64,000 nt of DNA, from contig NZ_CP126260.1 of assembly GCF_003234365.2 (NCBI RefSeq), positions 2,418,001 through 2,482,000 on the forward strand. The letters are read 5' to 3'. This document shows positions 1 through 8,269 of the stretch, piece by piece (positions within the stretch are counted from its first letter, which is position 1; the number at the start of each line of letters is the position of its first letter). The notes beneath the pieces are model-generated. The model saw nothing but the letters and a program-made list of their open reading frames with translations. It did no database searches and had not been told where the DNA came from. A program made the position numbers and the translations under genes. The stretch is from Curtobacterium sp. MCJR17_020 (GTDB lineage Bacteria > Actinomycetota > Actinomycetes > Actinomycetales > Microbacteriaceae).

Positions 1-113
1 AGGGTCTGCGGCGGCACCGGGCGTGCGCCGAGATGCCGAGATTTCGGAACCTCACGAGCCGCCGCCGGGGCAGAGCGGACGGGCCACCGCCGGGCACGGG
101 CGACCGCAGCGCG

Positions 114-812
114 TCAGCTGACGAGCGCGTCGAAGCCGTCCAGTGACACGCTCGACGCCTGGTGCAACCACGACTTCCGGTGCAGTGCGTGCGCCCCGAC
201 CGCGCGGATGGCGTCGTAGTGCGCGGTCGAGCCGTAGCCCTTGTTCGACGCCCAGGCGTAGTGGGGCGCCTCGTCGTGGGCTGCGATCATCATGGCGTCC
301 CGCGCGACCTTCGCCACGATCGACGCCGCGGCGACCGAGGCGCAGTCCCGGTCGGCCTTGACCTGCACGACGACCTCGAGCGGGTCCGTCGTCGGACGGA
401 GCGACGCGGGGACGGCACGGGTCAGCCAGTCGAACGAACCGTCCAGCACGACCACTGCGCCGTCGAGCGACAGGCCACCGGCGACCAGGGACTCGAGCGC
501 CTGCGCCCCTGCAGCTCCGAGCGCCGGGACGATCCCCTGCCGGTCGACGTACTCGGCGGACGCCATGCCGACGGCGGTGCGCGCCCACCGGGTGACGACG
601 GGGACCAGGTCCGTCCGGCGGGTGGCGGACAGCAGCTTCGAGTCGGCCAGACCTTGCGGGACCCGCCCGACGTCGATCGTCACGGCCGCGACGCCCACGC
701 CGACGGGACCGGCGATCGCACCGCGTCCGACCTCGTCCATCCCGATGACCGTGACACGGCCTTCGGCCAGCAGCCGCTTCTCGACGCGGAGGGAGGGGCG
801 GACGGCGGTCAC
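114..812 (-). CDS. rnhB: Ribonuclease HII
   Basis: Endonuclease that cuts the RNA strand of RNA-DNA hybrids and removes misincorporated ribonucleotides. The protein is 232 residues, usual for the family. The metal-binding Asp-Glu pair is visible in MDEVGRGAIAGPV (about residues 25-37); the later acidic positions fall in VVLDG and in the KADRDCASVAAASIVAK block. I start it at the GTG that overlaps the lepB stop (GTGA), because that coupling is typical here and the upstream extension is arginine-rich and shadow-like. It is the last gene of rplS-lepB-rnhB. The 113 bases between its stop and the window edge hold nothing I can call. Confidence 0.93.
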   Translation of the reverse strand: MTAVRPSLRVEKRLLAEGRVTVIGMDEVGRGAIAGPVGVGVAAVTIDVGRVPQGLADSKLLSATRRTDLVPVVTRWARTAVGMASAEYVDRQGIVPALGAAGAQALESLVAGGLSLDGAVVVLDGSFDWLTRAVPASLRPTTDPLEVVVQVKADRDCASVAAASIVAKVARDAMMIAAHDEAPHYAWASNKGYGSTAHYDAIRAVGAHALHRKSWLHQASSVSLDGFDALVS

Positions 813-1552
813 TGGTCGCGCTCCTCCACCCCGGCGAACACCTCGGGGTGGTCGTCGAGCCACGTCCAGCGGCTCGTCGGCCAGGAGATCACGAAGGCCC
901 GGCCGGTCACGTCGGACAACGGCACGAACCCCTTCGATGGCGTGTCCCCGTTGTAGCGGGAGTCCTTGGAGTCGTTGCGGTTGTCGCCCATCACCCAGAT
1001 GGTGCCCTTCGGCACGGTGACGGAGAAGTCGGTCGCCGAGGCGGGAGCGCCGGCCGGCAGCTTGAGGTACGGCTCCTTGATCGGGACGCCGTTCACGGAC
1101 ATCTGCCCGAGGTCGTTGCAGCAGGAGACCTTGTCCCCCGGCAGACCGATCACGCGCTTGATGAGGTGGTCGTCACTGTCACCCGTCCCGAGGCCGATCT
1201 GCGTCAGGACCCAGTCGATCGCCTTGGCGGGCTGGGTGTCCGGCGTGACGCTCGGCACCTCGGACCCGGCGAGCCATCCACCCGGGTCCTTGAACACGAC
1301 GACGTCGCCGCGTTTCAGCGCCACGACACCCGGGACGAGTTCGTTGACGATCACGCGGTCGTTGATCTGCAGCGTGTTCTCCATCGACGCCGACGGGATG
1401 TAGAACGAGCGGATCAGGAACGTCTTGACCAAGAACGACACGAGCAGCGCCGCGATGAAGATGATGACGAGGTCGCGGAGGAATGTGAGGATCCCGTTGC
1501 GCTGCTTCTCGGGCCGGGGCCTGCGCCCGGATTCCTCAGTCGTGTCCGTCAT
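809..1552 (-). CDS. lepB: Signal peptidase I
   Basis: Membrane-anchored serine protease that removes signal peptides from exported proteins. The 247-residue protein has one transmembrane segment (about residues 25-46) after a charged cytoplasmic N-terminus. The catalytic dyad is visible: Ser56 in YIPSASMENT and Lys132 in LIKRVIGLPGD. The family box GDNRNDSKDSR follows. The ATG has a purine-rich stretch (GAGAGCGGAA) just upstream. It overlaps rnhB by four bases, so the two are probably translated together. Confidence 0.95.
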   Translation of the reverse strand: MTDTTEESGRRPRPEKQRNGILTFLRDLVIIFIAALLVSFLVKTFLIRSFYIPSASMENTLQINDRVIVNELVPGVVALKRGDVVVFKDPGGWLAGSEVPSVTPDTQPAKAIDWVLTQIGLGTGDSDDHLIKRVIGLPGDKVSCCNDLGQMSVNGVPIKEPYLKLPAGAPASATDFSVTVPKGTIWVMGDNRNDSKDSRYNGDTPSKGFVPLSDVTGRAFVISWPTSRWTWLDDHPEVFAGVEERDQ

Positions 1553-1597
1553 TTCCGCTCTCGTTCACACCGTGCCCGCCCGGGTTCAGCGGGCGCA

Positions 1598-1643
1598 AAG
1601 GGAAAGCCCCCCGTCGATGCACAACCGTACATCGGCGAGGGGC
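1598..1643 (-). terminator. Rho-independent-like terminator after rplS
   Basis: Read on the minus strand, a GC-rich stem (GCCCC-TCG-CCGATG paired with CATCG-ACG-GGGGGC, loop about 10 nt) is followed by TTTCCCTTT. It lies between the rplS stop and the lepB start, so it probably reduces read-through from the abundant ribosomal-protein message into lepB. Confidence 0.6.
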
Positions 1644-1685
1644 CAGCAGCGGCGTCCGGCTCGCGGACGCTCACTGCGAAGGCGA

Positions 1686-2042
1686 TCAGGCGTCGCGCTT
1701 CTCCTTGATCTTGCGGCGGGCCGCCTTGCCGCGCAGTTCGCGCAGGTAGTAGAGCTTCGCGCGACGGACGTCACCCTTGGTGACGATCTCGATGTGGTCG
1801 ATGATCGGCGAGTGCACCGGGAACCAGCGCTCGACGCCGACCTGGAAGCTCACCTTGCGGACCTTGAAGGTCTCGCCGATGCCGTGGCCCTGGCGACCGA
1901 TGACGACACCCTGGAAGACCTGGACACGCGAGCGCGTGCCTTCCACGATGTTCACGTGCACCTTGATGGTGTCACCGGCGCGGAAGTCCGGGACGTCGGT
2001 CCGCAGCGATGCTGCGTCGACGTTGTCGAGGAGCTGGCTCAT
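1686..2042 (-). CDS. rplS: 50S ribosomal protein L19
   Basis: Large-subunit ribosomal protein at the 30S-50S interface. It is 118 residues, the normal length. Typical L19 stretches are seen: DFRAGDTIKVHV, RVQVFQGVVIGRQG, and the basic C-terminal YYLRELRGKAARRKIKEK. The start MSQLLDNVD is preceded by an AGAGAG purine box; the longer upstream frame lacks L19 similarity. In many actinobacteria rplS directly follows trmD; here map lies between them on the other strand. Confidence 0.97.
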   Translation of the reverse strand: MSQLLDNVDAASLRTDVPDFRAGDTIKVHVNIVEGTRSRVQVFQGVVIGRQGHGIGETFKVRKVSFQVGVERWFPVHSPIIDHIEIVTKGDVRRAKLYYLRELRGKAARRKIKEKRDA

Positions 2043-2209
2043 GGCTGTTCTACTCTCTGCGGACGCACACGGGTCGCCGCGGATCGATGTCTGATGAAGT
2101 GGTGGTGCGTGCCCGGTGTCGGCGACTCCCCCGTGGCAGAGTCCAGCCAGGGCACAGCGGTCCATACTGCCACACGGAACGCCGGGGGCAAAACAGCGAG
2201 GATGGACCC

Positions 2210-3001
2210 ATGATCGAACTGCGCACCCCCACGGAACTCGACGGCCTGCGTGTCGCCGGTCGGTTCGTGGCCGACGTCCTCGACGAACTGCTCGTCACGG
2301 TCGACGTCGGCGTGAACCTGCTCGAGCTCGACCGCGTCGCCGCGCGGATGATCGCCGACCGGGGTGCCGAGAGCTGCTACGTCGACTACCACCCCTCGTT
2401 CGGCAGGTCGCCGTTCGGCAAGAACCTGTGCACCTCGGTGAACGACGCCGCACTGCACGGTCTGCCGTTCGACCACGTGCTGCAGGACGGCGACCTCGTC
2501 AGCCTCGACTTCGCCGCGAGCGTCGACGGCTGGGTGGCGGACTCCGCTGTGTCGGTGCAGGTCGGGACGCCTCGCGACGAGGACCAGGCCCTCATCTCGA
2601 CCGTCGAGCGCGCCCTGGCCGCCGGCATCGCGCAGGCTGCTCCGGGCAACAAGCTCGGCGACGTCTCGCACGCGATCGGGCACGTGGCGAAGCAGGCGGG
2701 CTACGGCGTCAACCTGCAGTTCGGCGGGCACGGTGTCGGTCACACGATGCACGGCGACCCGCACGTGCCGAACGACGGACGTCCGGGTCGCGGCCTGAAG
2801 CTCCGGCCGGGCCTGGTGGTCGCGATCGAGCCGTGGCTCATGCAGGGCACCGACGAGCTGTACCAGGACGATGACGGCTGGACGCTCCGGAGCGTCGACG
2901 GCTCACGTGCTGCGCACGTCGAGCACACGGTGGCGGTCACCGAGCACGGACCCGAGGTCCTGACGCTGCGTCGCGCCCAGCGCGCCGACCCGACCGCCTG
3001 A
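2210..3001 (+). CDS. map: Type I methionine aminopeptidase
   Basis: Removes the initiator methionine from nascent proteins. The 263-residue protein has the pita-bread fold signatures: SVNDAALHGLP, the metal-binding Asp residues in LDFAASVDGWVADSAVSV, the His in GGHGVGHTMHGDPHVPN, and Glu in VAIEPW and HVEHTVAV. The ATG at 2210 follows a GAGGATGGACCC stretch and starts just before the conserved fold. It is transcribed away from rplS and ends at a family A hairpin, converging on trmD. A second map copy may exist elsewhere, as in many actinobacteria. Confidence 0.92.
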   Translation: MIELRTPTELDGLRVAGRFVADVLDELLVTVDVGVNLLELDRVAARMIADRGAESCYVDYHPSFGRSPFGKNLCTSVNDAALHGLPFDHVLQDGDLVSLDFAASVDGWVADSAVSVQVGTPRDEDQALISTVERALAAGIAQAAPGNKLGDVSHAIGHVAKQAGYGVNLQFGGHGVGHTMHGDPHVPNDGRPGRGLKLRPGLVVAIEPWLMQGTDELYQDDDGWTLRSVDGSRAAHVEHTVAVTEHGPEVLTLRRAQRADPTA

Positions 3002-3045
3002 CGGACTGGAGGCGCGGTGCGGGCCCGCCCCGCGCCTCCAGTCCG
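3002..3045. repeat. Family A palindromic hairpin (copy A1)
   Basis: Two 16-base arms (3002-3017 and 3030-3045) are perfect reverse complements around a 12-nt GC-rich loop. The core is CTGGAGGC/GCCTCCAG. It begins right after the map stop and sits in the map/trmD convergent gap, where it may act as a bidirectional terminator or mRNA 3' stabiliser. Confidence 0.8.
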
Positions 3046-3056
3046 AAACGGCGGAG

Positions 3057-3133
3057 CCGAGTCTCATGCCCAGCGACAGTTCTCGCGATCGCGACCGCGA
3101 GAACTGTCGCTCAGCCCGAGTCTCGGGGGGGGG
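3057..3133. repeat. Family B composite palindrome (copy B1) and G9 tract
   Basis: A central inverted repeat with perfect 16-base arms, AGCGACAGTTCTCGCG at 3072-3087 and its complement at 3096-3111, is flanked on both sides by CGAGTCTC-type boxes (from 3057 and at about 3117). It is followed by nine consecutive G residues (3125-3133) and AGGAGC repeats running into the trmD stop. Related copies lie at 18228 and 20844. Confidence 0.75.
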
Positions 3134-3155
3134 CAGGAGCAGGAGCAGGAAGGCG

Positions 3156-3848
3156 CTACGCGTCGGGCAGCAGGTCCGGACGGACGCGCCGCGTCCGCTC
3201 CAGCTGCTGCTCGTGCCGCCACGCACCGACGCGGGCGTGGTGCCCGCTGAGCAGGACGTCGGGGACGTCGAGGCCGCGCCACGACGCGGGCTTGGTGTAG
3301 GAGGGGTACTCGAGCAGGCCGTCCTCGTGGGACTCCTCGACGAGCGACTCGGGGTTGCCGACGACGCCGGGCACGAGTCGTCCGACCGCCTCGATCATCG
3401 CCATCGCGGCGACCTCGCCGCCGTTCAGCACGTAGTCGCCGAGCGAGAGCTCCACGACGGTGGCGCGTGACGACGCCCACTCGAAGACGCGGGCATCGAT
3501 GCCCTCGTACCGCCCGCAGGCGAACACGAGGTGCTCCGACGTCGACGCGAGCGACCGAGCGATCGACTGCGTGAAGGGCGTGCCGGCCGGCGTCGGGACC
3601 ACCAGGGTCGACGAGCCGTCGGGGCGGAAGAGCGCCTCGAGCGCCTGCGCCCAGGGTTCCGGCTTCATCACCATGCCGGCGCCACCGCCGTACGGGGTGT
3701 CGTCGACGGTGCGGTGCCGGTCGGTGGTCCACGACCGCAGGTCGTGCACGTGCAGGTCGAGCAGACCGCCGGAGCGGGCCTTGCCCAGCAGGGACACGTC
3801 GAGCACGGAGAAGAACTCCGGGAAGATCGTGACGATGTCGATCCGCAC
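3156..3848 (-). CDS. trmD: tRNA (guanine-N1)-methyltransferase TrmD
   Basis: SPOUT methyltransferase that makes m1G37 next to the anticodon, protecting against +1 frameshifting. It is 230 residues. The N-terminal MRIDIVTIFPEFF and the knot-associated motifs DDTPYGGGAGMVMKPEP and SLGDYVLNGGE are clear. It starts at a GTG six bases from the rimM stop with little of a Shine-Dalgarno, so it is probably translated by coupling. It is the last gene of rpsP-KH-rimM-trmD. Confidence 0.95.
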   Translation of the reverse strand: MRIDIVTIFPEFFSVLDVSLLGKARSGGLLDLHVHDLRSWTTDRHRTVDDTPYGGGAGMVMKPEPWAQALEALFRPDGSSTLVVPTPAGTPFTQSIARSLASTSEHLVFACGRYEGIDARVFEWASSRATVVELSLGDYVLNGGEVAAMAMIEAVGRLVPGVVGNPESLVEESHEDGLLEYPSYTKPASWRGLDVPDVLLSGHHARVGAWRHEQQLERTRRVRPDLLPDA

Positions 3849-3853
3849 GGCAG

Positions 3854-4399
3854 CTAGTCCGTGACCGTCTCGGGACGCGATGTGTCCTCGGGGTCCTCGA
3901 ACAGGCCCTGCGGCGGCGTGACCGTGACGGTGCCGGACGCGATGTCGACCGCGGGCACGATCGCCGCGACGAACGGCACGAGGACCTCGCCGCGCGACGG
4001 GGTGTCGACCGCGAGCAGGTCCTGCGCCGGCATGTGGTCCACCCGCGCCACGGTACCGACCTCGACGCCGTCACGCAGCACCTTCAGCCCGACCAGCTGG
4101 TGGTCGTACCAGGCGTCGTCCTCGCCGGTCTCGGCGTCGGCGTCCTGCTCGACCCAGAGGATGATCCGGGCGAGCGACTCGGCGCCGGTGCGGTCGTCGA
4201 TCCCGGCGAAGAACGCGACGGGGTGACCGTTGTACCAGCGGAGCTCGTCCAGCTCGAGGGTCTTGCCCGACCACGGTGAGTCGTCGGGGACCTGGAGCGT
4301 GAACGTGGCACCGGGGGTGAACCGACGATCCGGGTCGTCGGTGTAGAGCTCGAGCTTGATGCCGCCCTTGAGCCCGTGTGCCTTCGTGATTCGACCCAC
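3854..4399 (-). CDS. rimM: 16S rRNA processing protein RimM
   Basis: Ribosome maturation factor that binds S19 and helps form the 30S head. The N-terminal RimM domain (RVGRITKAHGLKGGIKLELYTD region) and the C-terminal PRC-barrel (WYDHQLVGLKV to VPAVDIASGTVTV) are both present. I place the start at the GTG of VGRITKAHG at 4399, giving 181 residues, because no good start codon lies between it and the preceding KH gene stop. A start a few codons upstream by a rare codon cannot be excluded. Confidence 0.88.
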   Translation of the reverse strand: MGRITKAHGLKGGIKLELYTDDPDRRFTPGATFTLQVPDDSPWSGKTLELDELRWYNGHPVAFFAGIDDRTGAESLARIILWVEQDADAETGEDDAWYDHQLVGLKVLRDGVEVGTVARVDHMPAQDLLAVDTPSRGEVLVPFVAAIVPAVDIASGTVTVTPPQGLFEDPEDTSRPETVTD

Positions 4400-4418
4400 C
4401 CGGAGCTGGGTCGTCTCC

Positions 4419-4655
4419 CTAGGAATCGGTGTCGACCACGTCGACCCGCACACGCTTGCCGTCGGCCAGGGCCGAGACGAGGGTGCGGAGTGCCTTGGCG
4501 GTCCGCCCGGCACGTCCGATCACGCGGCCGAGGTCCTCGGGGTGCACGCGCACCTCGAGGACCTCGCCCCGCGGGGAGGTGGAGCTGGCGACGCGCACGT
4601 CGTCAGGGTGATCGACGATCCCCTTGACGAGGTGCGTCAGCGCGGATTCGAGCAA
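4419..4655 (-). CDS. KH-domain RNA-binding protein (KhpA/YlqC type)
   Basis: Small 78-residue RNA-binding protein. It has a KH fold with the GxxG-like loop in DLGRVIGRAGRTAKALRTLV. Relatives in other Gram-positive bacteria pair with KhpB and influence cell division and small-RNA function; this job is inferred here. The start is TTG four bases after the rpsP stop, an unusual start supported by the conserved order rpsP-KH-rimM and by the absence of other starts. Confidence 0.87.
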   Translation of the reverse strand: MLESALTHLVKGIVDHPDDVRVASSTSPRGEVLEVRVHPEDLGRVIGRAGRTAKALRTLVSALADGKRVRVDVVDTDS

Positions 4656-4658
4656 GGA

Positions 4659-5072
4659 CTACGCCTCGGTCGTCTCGTCGGCGGTCTCGGCGTCGTCGGT
4701 CTTGGCGGCGGGAGCCGTCTTCTCCGACTTCGGCTTGAGGACGGCCTTCTTCGAGGAGTCGACCTGGAAGGCCTGCTTCGGCTCGGCGACCTTGACCTTG
4801 GACGCGGTGTCCTTCTCGCCCTTGAACTTGGCCCAGTCGCCGGTCAGCTTGAGGAGGGCCGCGACCTGCTCGGTCGGCTGCGCGCCGACGCCGAGCCAGT
4901 AGAGCGCACGCTCGGACTCGATCTTGATGACCGAGGGCTCCTCGGTCGGGTGGTACTGACCGATCTCCTCGAGGACACGACCATCGCGCTTGGTGCGCGA
5001 GTCGGCGACGACGATGCGGTAGTAGGGCGCACGGATCTTACCGAGACGCTTCAGACGGATCTTGACAGCCAC
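4659..5072 (-). CDS. rpsP: 30S ribosomal protein S16
   Basis: Small-subunit assembly protein. The first 80 or so residues are canonical S16 (AVKIRLKRLGKIRAPYYRIVVADSR cut here as consecutive family blocks, then GRVLEEIGQYHP). The rest of the 137 residues is an Ala/Lys/Glu/Thr-rich tail, an extension often seen in actinobacteria. The GTG start follows AGGAGC at a good distance. First gene of the rpsP-KH-rimM-trmD operon. Confidence 0.95.
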   Translation of the reverse strand: MAVKIRLKRLGKIRAPYYRIVVADSRTKRDGRVLEEIGQYHPTEEPSVIKIESERALYWLGVGAQPTEQVAALLKLTGDWAKFKGEKDTASKVKVAEPKQAFQVDSSKKAVLKPKSEKTAPAAKTDDAETADETTEA

Positions 5073-5198
5073 AATTGCTCCTGTTTGCTTACGTTGTGGT
5101 TGAACTGGAACCGCGGGCGTGGGGGCACACACGGTGAAAGCTCGAGAGAGATCGCTCACAGCTGGATAGAGGGTCGAGCTGCGGCGATTCGACCGTTC

Positions 5199-5207
5199 AT
5201 TCTTACA
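5199..5207 (-). promoter_or_regulatory. Possible extended -10 promoter of the rpsP operon
   Basis: On the minus strand TGTAAGAAT reads as an extended -10 element about 127 nt upstream of the rpsP GTG. No good -35 is seen at 16-18 nt. It would give a leader of about 120 nt. The rest of the 5073-5236 gap shows nothing else I can name. Confidence 0.3.
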
Positions 5208-5236
5208 GATTCCGGGCCGCGATGCGAGCCGACGCG

Positions 5237-7357
5237 CTACGGCGCGAGTCGCCGGACCGCTTCGAGGGCCTCGGACGTCGCGCGGACCGCGTCCACGCTC
5301 CGTGCGTCGCGTGCGCCGCCGACGACGGCGAACGGCACACCGGCGGCCTGGAGGACCGTCACGAGTCCGTCAGGCACGTCACCGTCGGTGTCGATCGCGC
5401 GTTCCTGCCCGGCGCAGACCACGACGGTGTCCGCCGGGATCGCACGCTCCTCGCCGTGCTCGTCGCGGATCCAGAGGACACCGGGCTCGATGCGCAGGTA
5501 CTCCTGCACGCCACCGACCATGCGCACCCCGGCGTCACGGAGGCGACCGATGGCGACCCAGCGCGAGGTGATCCCGACGCCCTGCCCGAACTTGCCCGAT
5601 CGGCGGAGCACGGTGACGTCGGAGCCCGGCCGGATCGGGCGCGACGCCGCGGGCAGCCGCTGGGGCACGTCGCCGACGAGCTCCTCGGAGACGTCGAGGT
5701 CCCAGCGCGCCGCGAACTCGGTGGCGCGGACCGACTCGTCCGGCGACTCGGTCAGGAACGCTGCGGTGTCGACGCCGATGCCGCCGCCACCGATGATCGC
5801 GACGGAGCCGGCCGGCACGCCCCCGCGCAGCGCCCGCTCGTACGACAGGACGTGCGGCAGGTCTGCACCGGGGACGTCGACGTCGCGCGGGACCACCCCG
5901 GCGGCGAGCACCACGGCGTCGCTGTCGGCGAGGTCCGCGGGCGTCGCCGGGCGGCCGAGGTGCACCGTGGCTCCCCGCTCGTCGAGTTCGGCACGGGCAG
6001 CCCGCACGGTGGCGGCGTAGTCCTCCTTGCCGGGCACGAGCGCGGCGAGGCCGAACTGGCCGCCGAGCCGGTCGGCGGCCTCCCACACGGTGACGTGGTG
6101 GCCGCGTCGGGCGGCGTCGACGGCTGCGGCGAGACCGGCCGGTCCCCCGCCGACGACGTCGACGCGCTTCGGGTCGCTGGTCGGACGCGCCGGGAACGCG
6201 ACCTCGCGGGCGGCGCGCGGGTTCACCAGGCAGGACACCGGTGCTCCGATGATCGAGCGGTCGAGGCACGCCTGGTTGCAGCCGATGCACGTGTTCACCA
6301 GGGCGAACCGGCCCGCGAGCGACCGGTTCACGAGCGCGGGGTCGGCGAGGAACGGTCGGGCGAGCGCGACGGCGTCGATGGCTCCGTCGGCGAGGACGGT
6401 CTCACCGTCGCGCAGGTCGGTCATCCGGTTCGACGCGATCACCCGGACGTCGGGGTACGACGAGGCGCGCACGACTCCGGCGATGCGCGCGGCGTAGGCG
6501 AGCCAGGCACCGTGCGGCACGGCGGCCTGCACGGTCGGGGTGCGGGACTCGTGCCAGCCGATCCCGACCGAGATGCCGTCGAGCCCGAGCGGCAGCAGGT
6601 CCTGCACCAGGGCGTCGACGTCGTCCTCGGTCGACGAACCGGGCATCAGGTCGGCGCCGGAGAGCCGGATCGTCACGGCCAGGTCGGGCACCGCTGCACG
6701 GACGGCCTCGACGACCGACACCGTGAACCGCCGTCGACGCTCCGGCGAACCGCCCCACTCGTCGTCACGCAGGTTCGTCAGCGGCGACTGGAACTGGTTG
6801 ATGAGGTACCCCTCGGACGCCATGATCTCGACGCCGTCGAACCCGATGTCGCGCGCGGACCGGGCCGCAGCGGCGAAGTCCTCGATGGTGCGCTCGATCT
6901 CGGTCGGCGTCAGCTCGGTCGGCACCACGCCGCGCGCGGCCGCCCAGGGCAGGGCAGACGGTGCCACCACGCGCTGGGGGTCCCCGTGCCGGTCGACCAT
7001 CCCCGCGGCGAGCGCGTACCGCCCGGCGTGGAACAGCTGCGCGAGGATCGTGGAGCCCTCCTCGTGCACGGCGTCGACCGCCGTGCGGAACCGCTCGTCC
7101 GCTCCCCCGACACCGAACACGGCGAAGTCGGGGCCGCCCCGGGCCTCGTCGTTCACCGCGATGCCGCCGGTGATGATGCAGGCGGCGCCGCCGGCGGCAC
7201 GTTCGCGGTAGAACGCCGCCATGCCGGCTCCACCGTCGTCGTGCACCTCGAGTCCGGTGTGCATCGACCCCATGACCACCCGGTTGGGCAGGGTCAGGGG
7301 GCCGAGTGTCCACGGCGAGGAGACGACGGCGAGCTCGGGCATGGCGACGGTGCTCAT
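5237..7357 (-). CDS. FadH-like 2,4-dienoyl-CoA reductase (probable cyclohexanecarboxyl-CoA pathway)
   Basis: A 706-residue iron-sulfur flavoenzyme of the old-yellow-enzyme/FadH class. An FMN-binding TIM barrel (about 1-350) keeps the FadH catalytic Tyr in GYLIN and His in GIGWHE. The 4Fe-4S cysteines are in NTCIGCNQACLDRS and VSCLVNPRA (about 357-375). FAD/NAD(P) Rossmann domains follow (VVGGGPAGLAAAVDAARRG and IIGGGGIGVDTAAF). It starts four bases after the SDR stop, so it belongs to the operon with the SDR, acyl-CoA dehydrogenase and EPSP-like fusion. In that setting it would reduce a cyclohexadienyl-CoA intermediate, like AnsM of the ansatrienin cassette; an ordinary beta-oxidation role is the alternative. 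Confidence 0.85.
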   Translation of the reverse strand: MSTVAMPELAVVSSPWTLGPLTLPNRVVMGSMHTGLEVHDDGGAGMAAFYRERAAGGAACIITGGIAVNDEARGGPDFAVFGVGGADERFRTAVDAVHEEGSTILAQLFHAGRYALAAGMVDRHGDPQRVVAPSALPWAAARGVVPTELTPTEIERTIEDFAAAARSARDIGFDGVEIMASEGYLINQFQSPLTNLRDDEWGGSPERRRRFTVSVVEAVRAAVPDLAVTIRLSGADLMPGSSTEDDVDALVQDLLPLGLDGISVGIGWHESRTPTVQAAVPHGAWLAYAARIAGVVRASSYPDVRVIASNRMTDLRDGETVLADGAIDAVALARPFLADPALVNRSLAGRFALVNTCIGCNQACLDRSIIGAPVSCLVNPRAAREVAFPARPTSDPKRVDVVGGGPAGLAAAVDAARRGHHVTVWEAADRLGGQFGLAALVPGKEDYAATVRAARAELDERGATVHLGRPATPADLADSDAVVLAAGVVPRDVDVPGADLPHVLSYERALRGGVPAGSVAIIGGGGIGVDTAAFLTESPDESVRATEFAARWDLDVSEELVGDVPQRLPAASRPIRPGSDVTVLRRSGKFGQGVGITSRWVAIGRLRDAGVRMVGGVQEYLRIEPGVLWIRDEHGEERAIPADTVVVCAGQERAIDTDGDVPDGLVTVLQAAGVPFAVVGGARDARSVDAVRATSEALEAVRRLAP

Positions 7358-7361
7358 GCCC

Positions 7362-8186
7362 CTACTCTGCCGGAGGGAGCACCGCGTCGCGCAGCGGCGA
7401 CGTCGTGTCCGCCCAGAACGGCGGTGCGATCACGGTCAGGCCGCCGTCGACCGACAGCACCTGGCCGGTGATGTAGCCGGCCTTGTCGGACAGCAGGAAG
7501 TCCACCGCGTCGGCCATGTCGTCGGCGGTGCCGGGGCGCTGCAGCGGGAGCTTCTCGAACACCGAGTCGATCGGCGCCTGGCCGGGGACCTTCGTGTAGA
7601 AGTACTCGAGCGAGTCGGTGTCGATCAGGCCACCGTTGACGGCGTTCACGGTGATCTGGCGCGGACCGAACTCGACCGCCATGTACTTCATGTACGACTC
7701 GCTCATGGCCTTCGCGGCGCCGAGCGCGGCGTAGGTCGGGAACGCGCGGAGCGATCCGTACGAGGTCACGACGACGATGCGCCCACCGTGGTCCATCAGC
7801 TCGGCGGCACGCTGCGCCCCGAGCACGAACGAGCGGGCGTTGGTGGCGTAGCTGCGGTCCAGGTGGTGCAGCTTCAGTTCCTTGACCGGCTTGAACGCGC
7901 TGGCAGCGGCGTTCGCGACGAAGTAGTCGAGGCGACCGTAGGTGTCGCGCACCAGATCGAACAGGGCGTCGATCGACTCCGGCTGCTCGATGTCGACCTG
8001 CGCGGTGATCCCGTCGCCGCCGGCGGCCTTGACGTCGGCGAGCGACTCCTCGGCCAGGTCGGCGTTGCCCTTGTACGTGACCACGACGGTCACGCCGCGC
8101 TGGCCGAGCTTCTGCGCGAGCAGGCGGCCGATGCCGCGCGAAGCGCCCGTGATCAGTGCGATGGGTGCGTTGGTGGTGTCGGTCAC
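7362..8186 (-). CDS. Short-chain enoyl reductase, FabL/ChcA-like
   Basis: A 274-residue SDR. The cofactor loop is GASRGIG near the N-terminus. The active site is TSYGSL followed by TYAALGAAK, i.e. Tyr-X6-Lys spacing as in enoyl reductases (FabI/FabL) rather than the usual Tyr-X3-Lys; the GQVLSVDGG end block is typical. Sequence pattern is closest to Bacillus FabL (NAVNGGLIDTD resembles its NAVSGGAIDTD). In this operon the likely role is 1-cyclohexenylcarbonyl-CoA reductase (ChcA), which performs the last enoyl reduction to cyclohexanecarboxyl-CoA using NADPH. A general enoyl-ACP reductase is the other possibility. Confidence 0.82.
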   Translation of the reverse strand: MTDTTNAPIALITGASRGIGRLLAQKLGQRGVTVVVTYKGNADLAEESLADVKAAGGDGITAQVDIEQPESIDALFDLVRDTYGRLDYFVANAAASAFKPVKELKLHHLDRSYATNARSFVLGAQRAAELMDHGGRIVVVTSYGSLRAFPTYAALGAAKAMSESYMKYMAVEFGPRQITVNAVNGGLIDTDSLEYFYTKVPGQAPIDSVFEKLPLQRPGTADDMADAVDFLLSDKAGYITGQVLSVDGGLTVIAPPFWADTTSPLRDAVLPPAE

Positions 8187-8211
8187 TGCGGTCCTCTACG
8201 TGCGTGGGGAG

Positions 8212-8253
8212 GGACGGGAGGCCCGTGGCGGGCCCGCCACGGGCCTCCCGTCC
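8212..8253. repeat. Family A perfect palindrome inside the cassette operon (copy A2)
   Basis: A 42-base perfect palindrome: arms 8212-8232 and 8233-8253 with no unpaired loop bases in the DNA. The core is ACGGGAGGCCCGTGG/CCACGGGCCTCCCGT. It fills most of the short gap between the acyl-CoA dehydrogenase and the SDR, both on the minus strand, so it can affect mRNA stability or partial termination within the operon. Confidence 0.85.
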
Positions 8254-8269
8254 GGTGGGTGGTGGTGGT

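Noticed and set aside
1..113. Start of another gene beyond rnhB (often DUF2469 in actinobacteria)
   Set aside because: No start codon with a plausible frame is visible in these bases; the gene, if present, lies outside the window.
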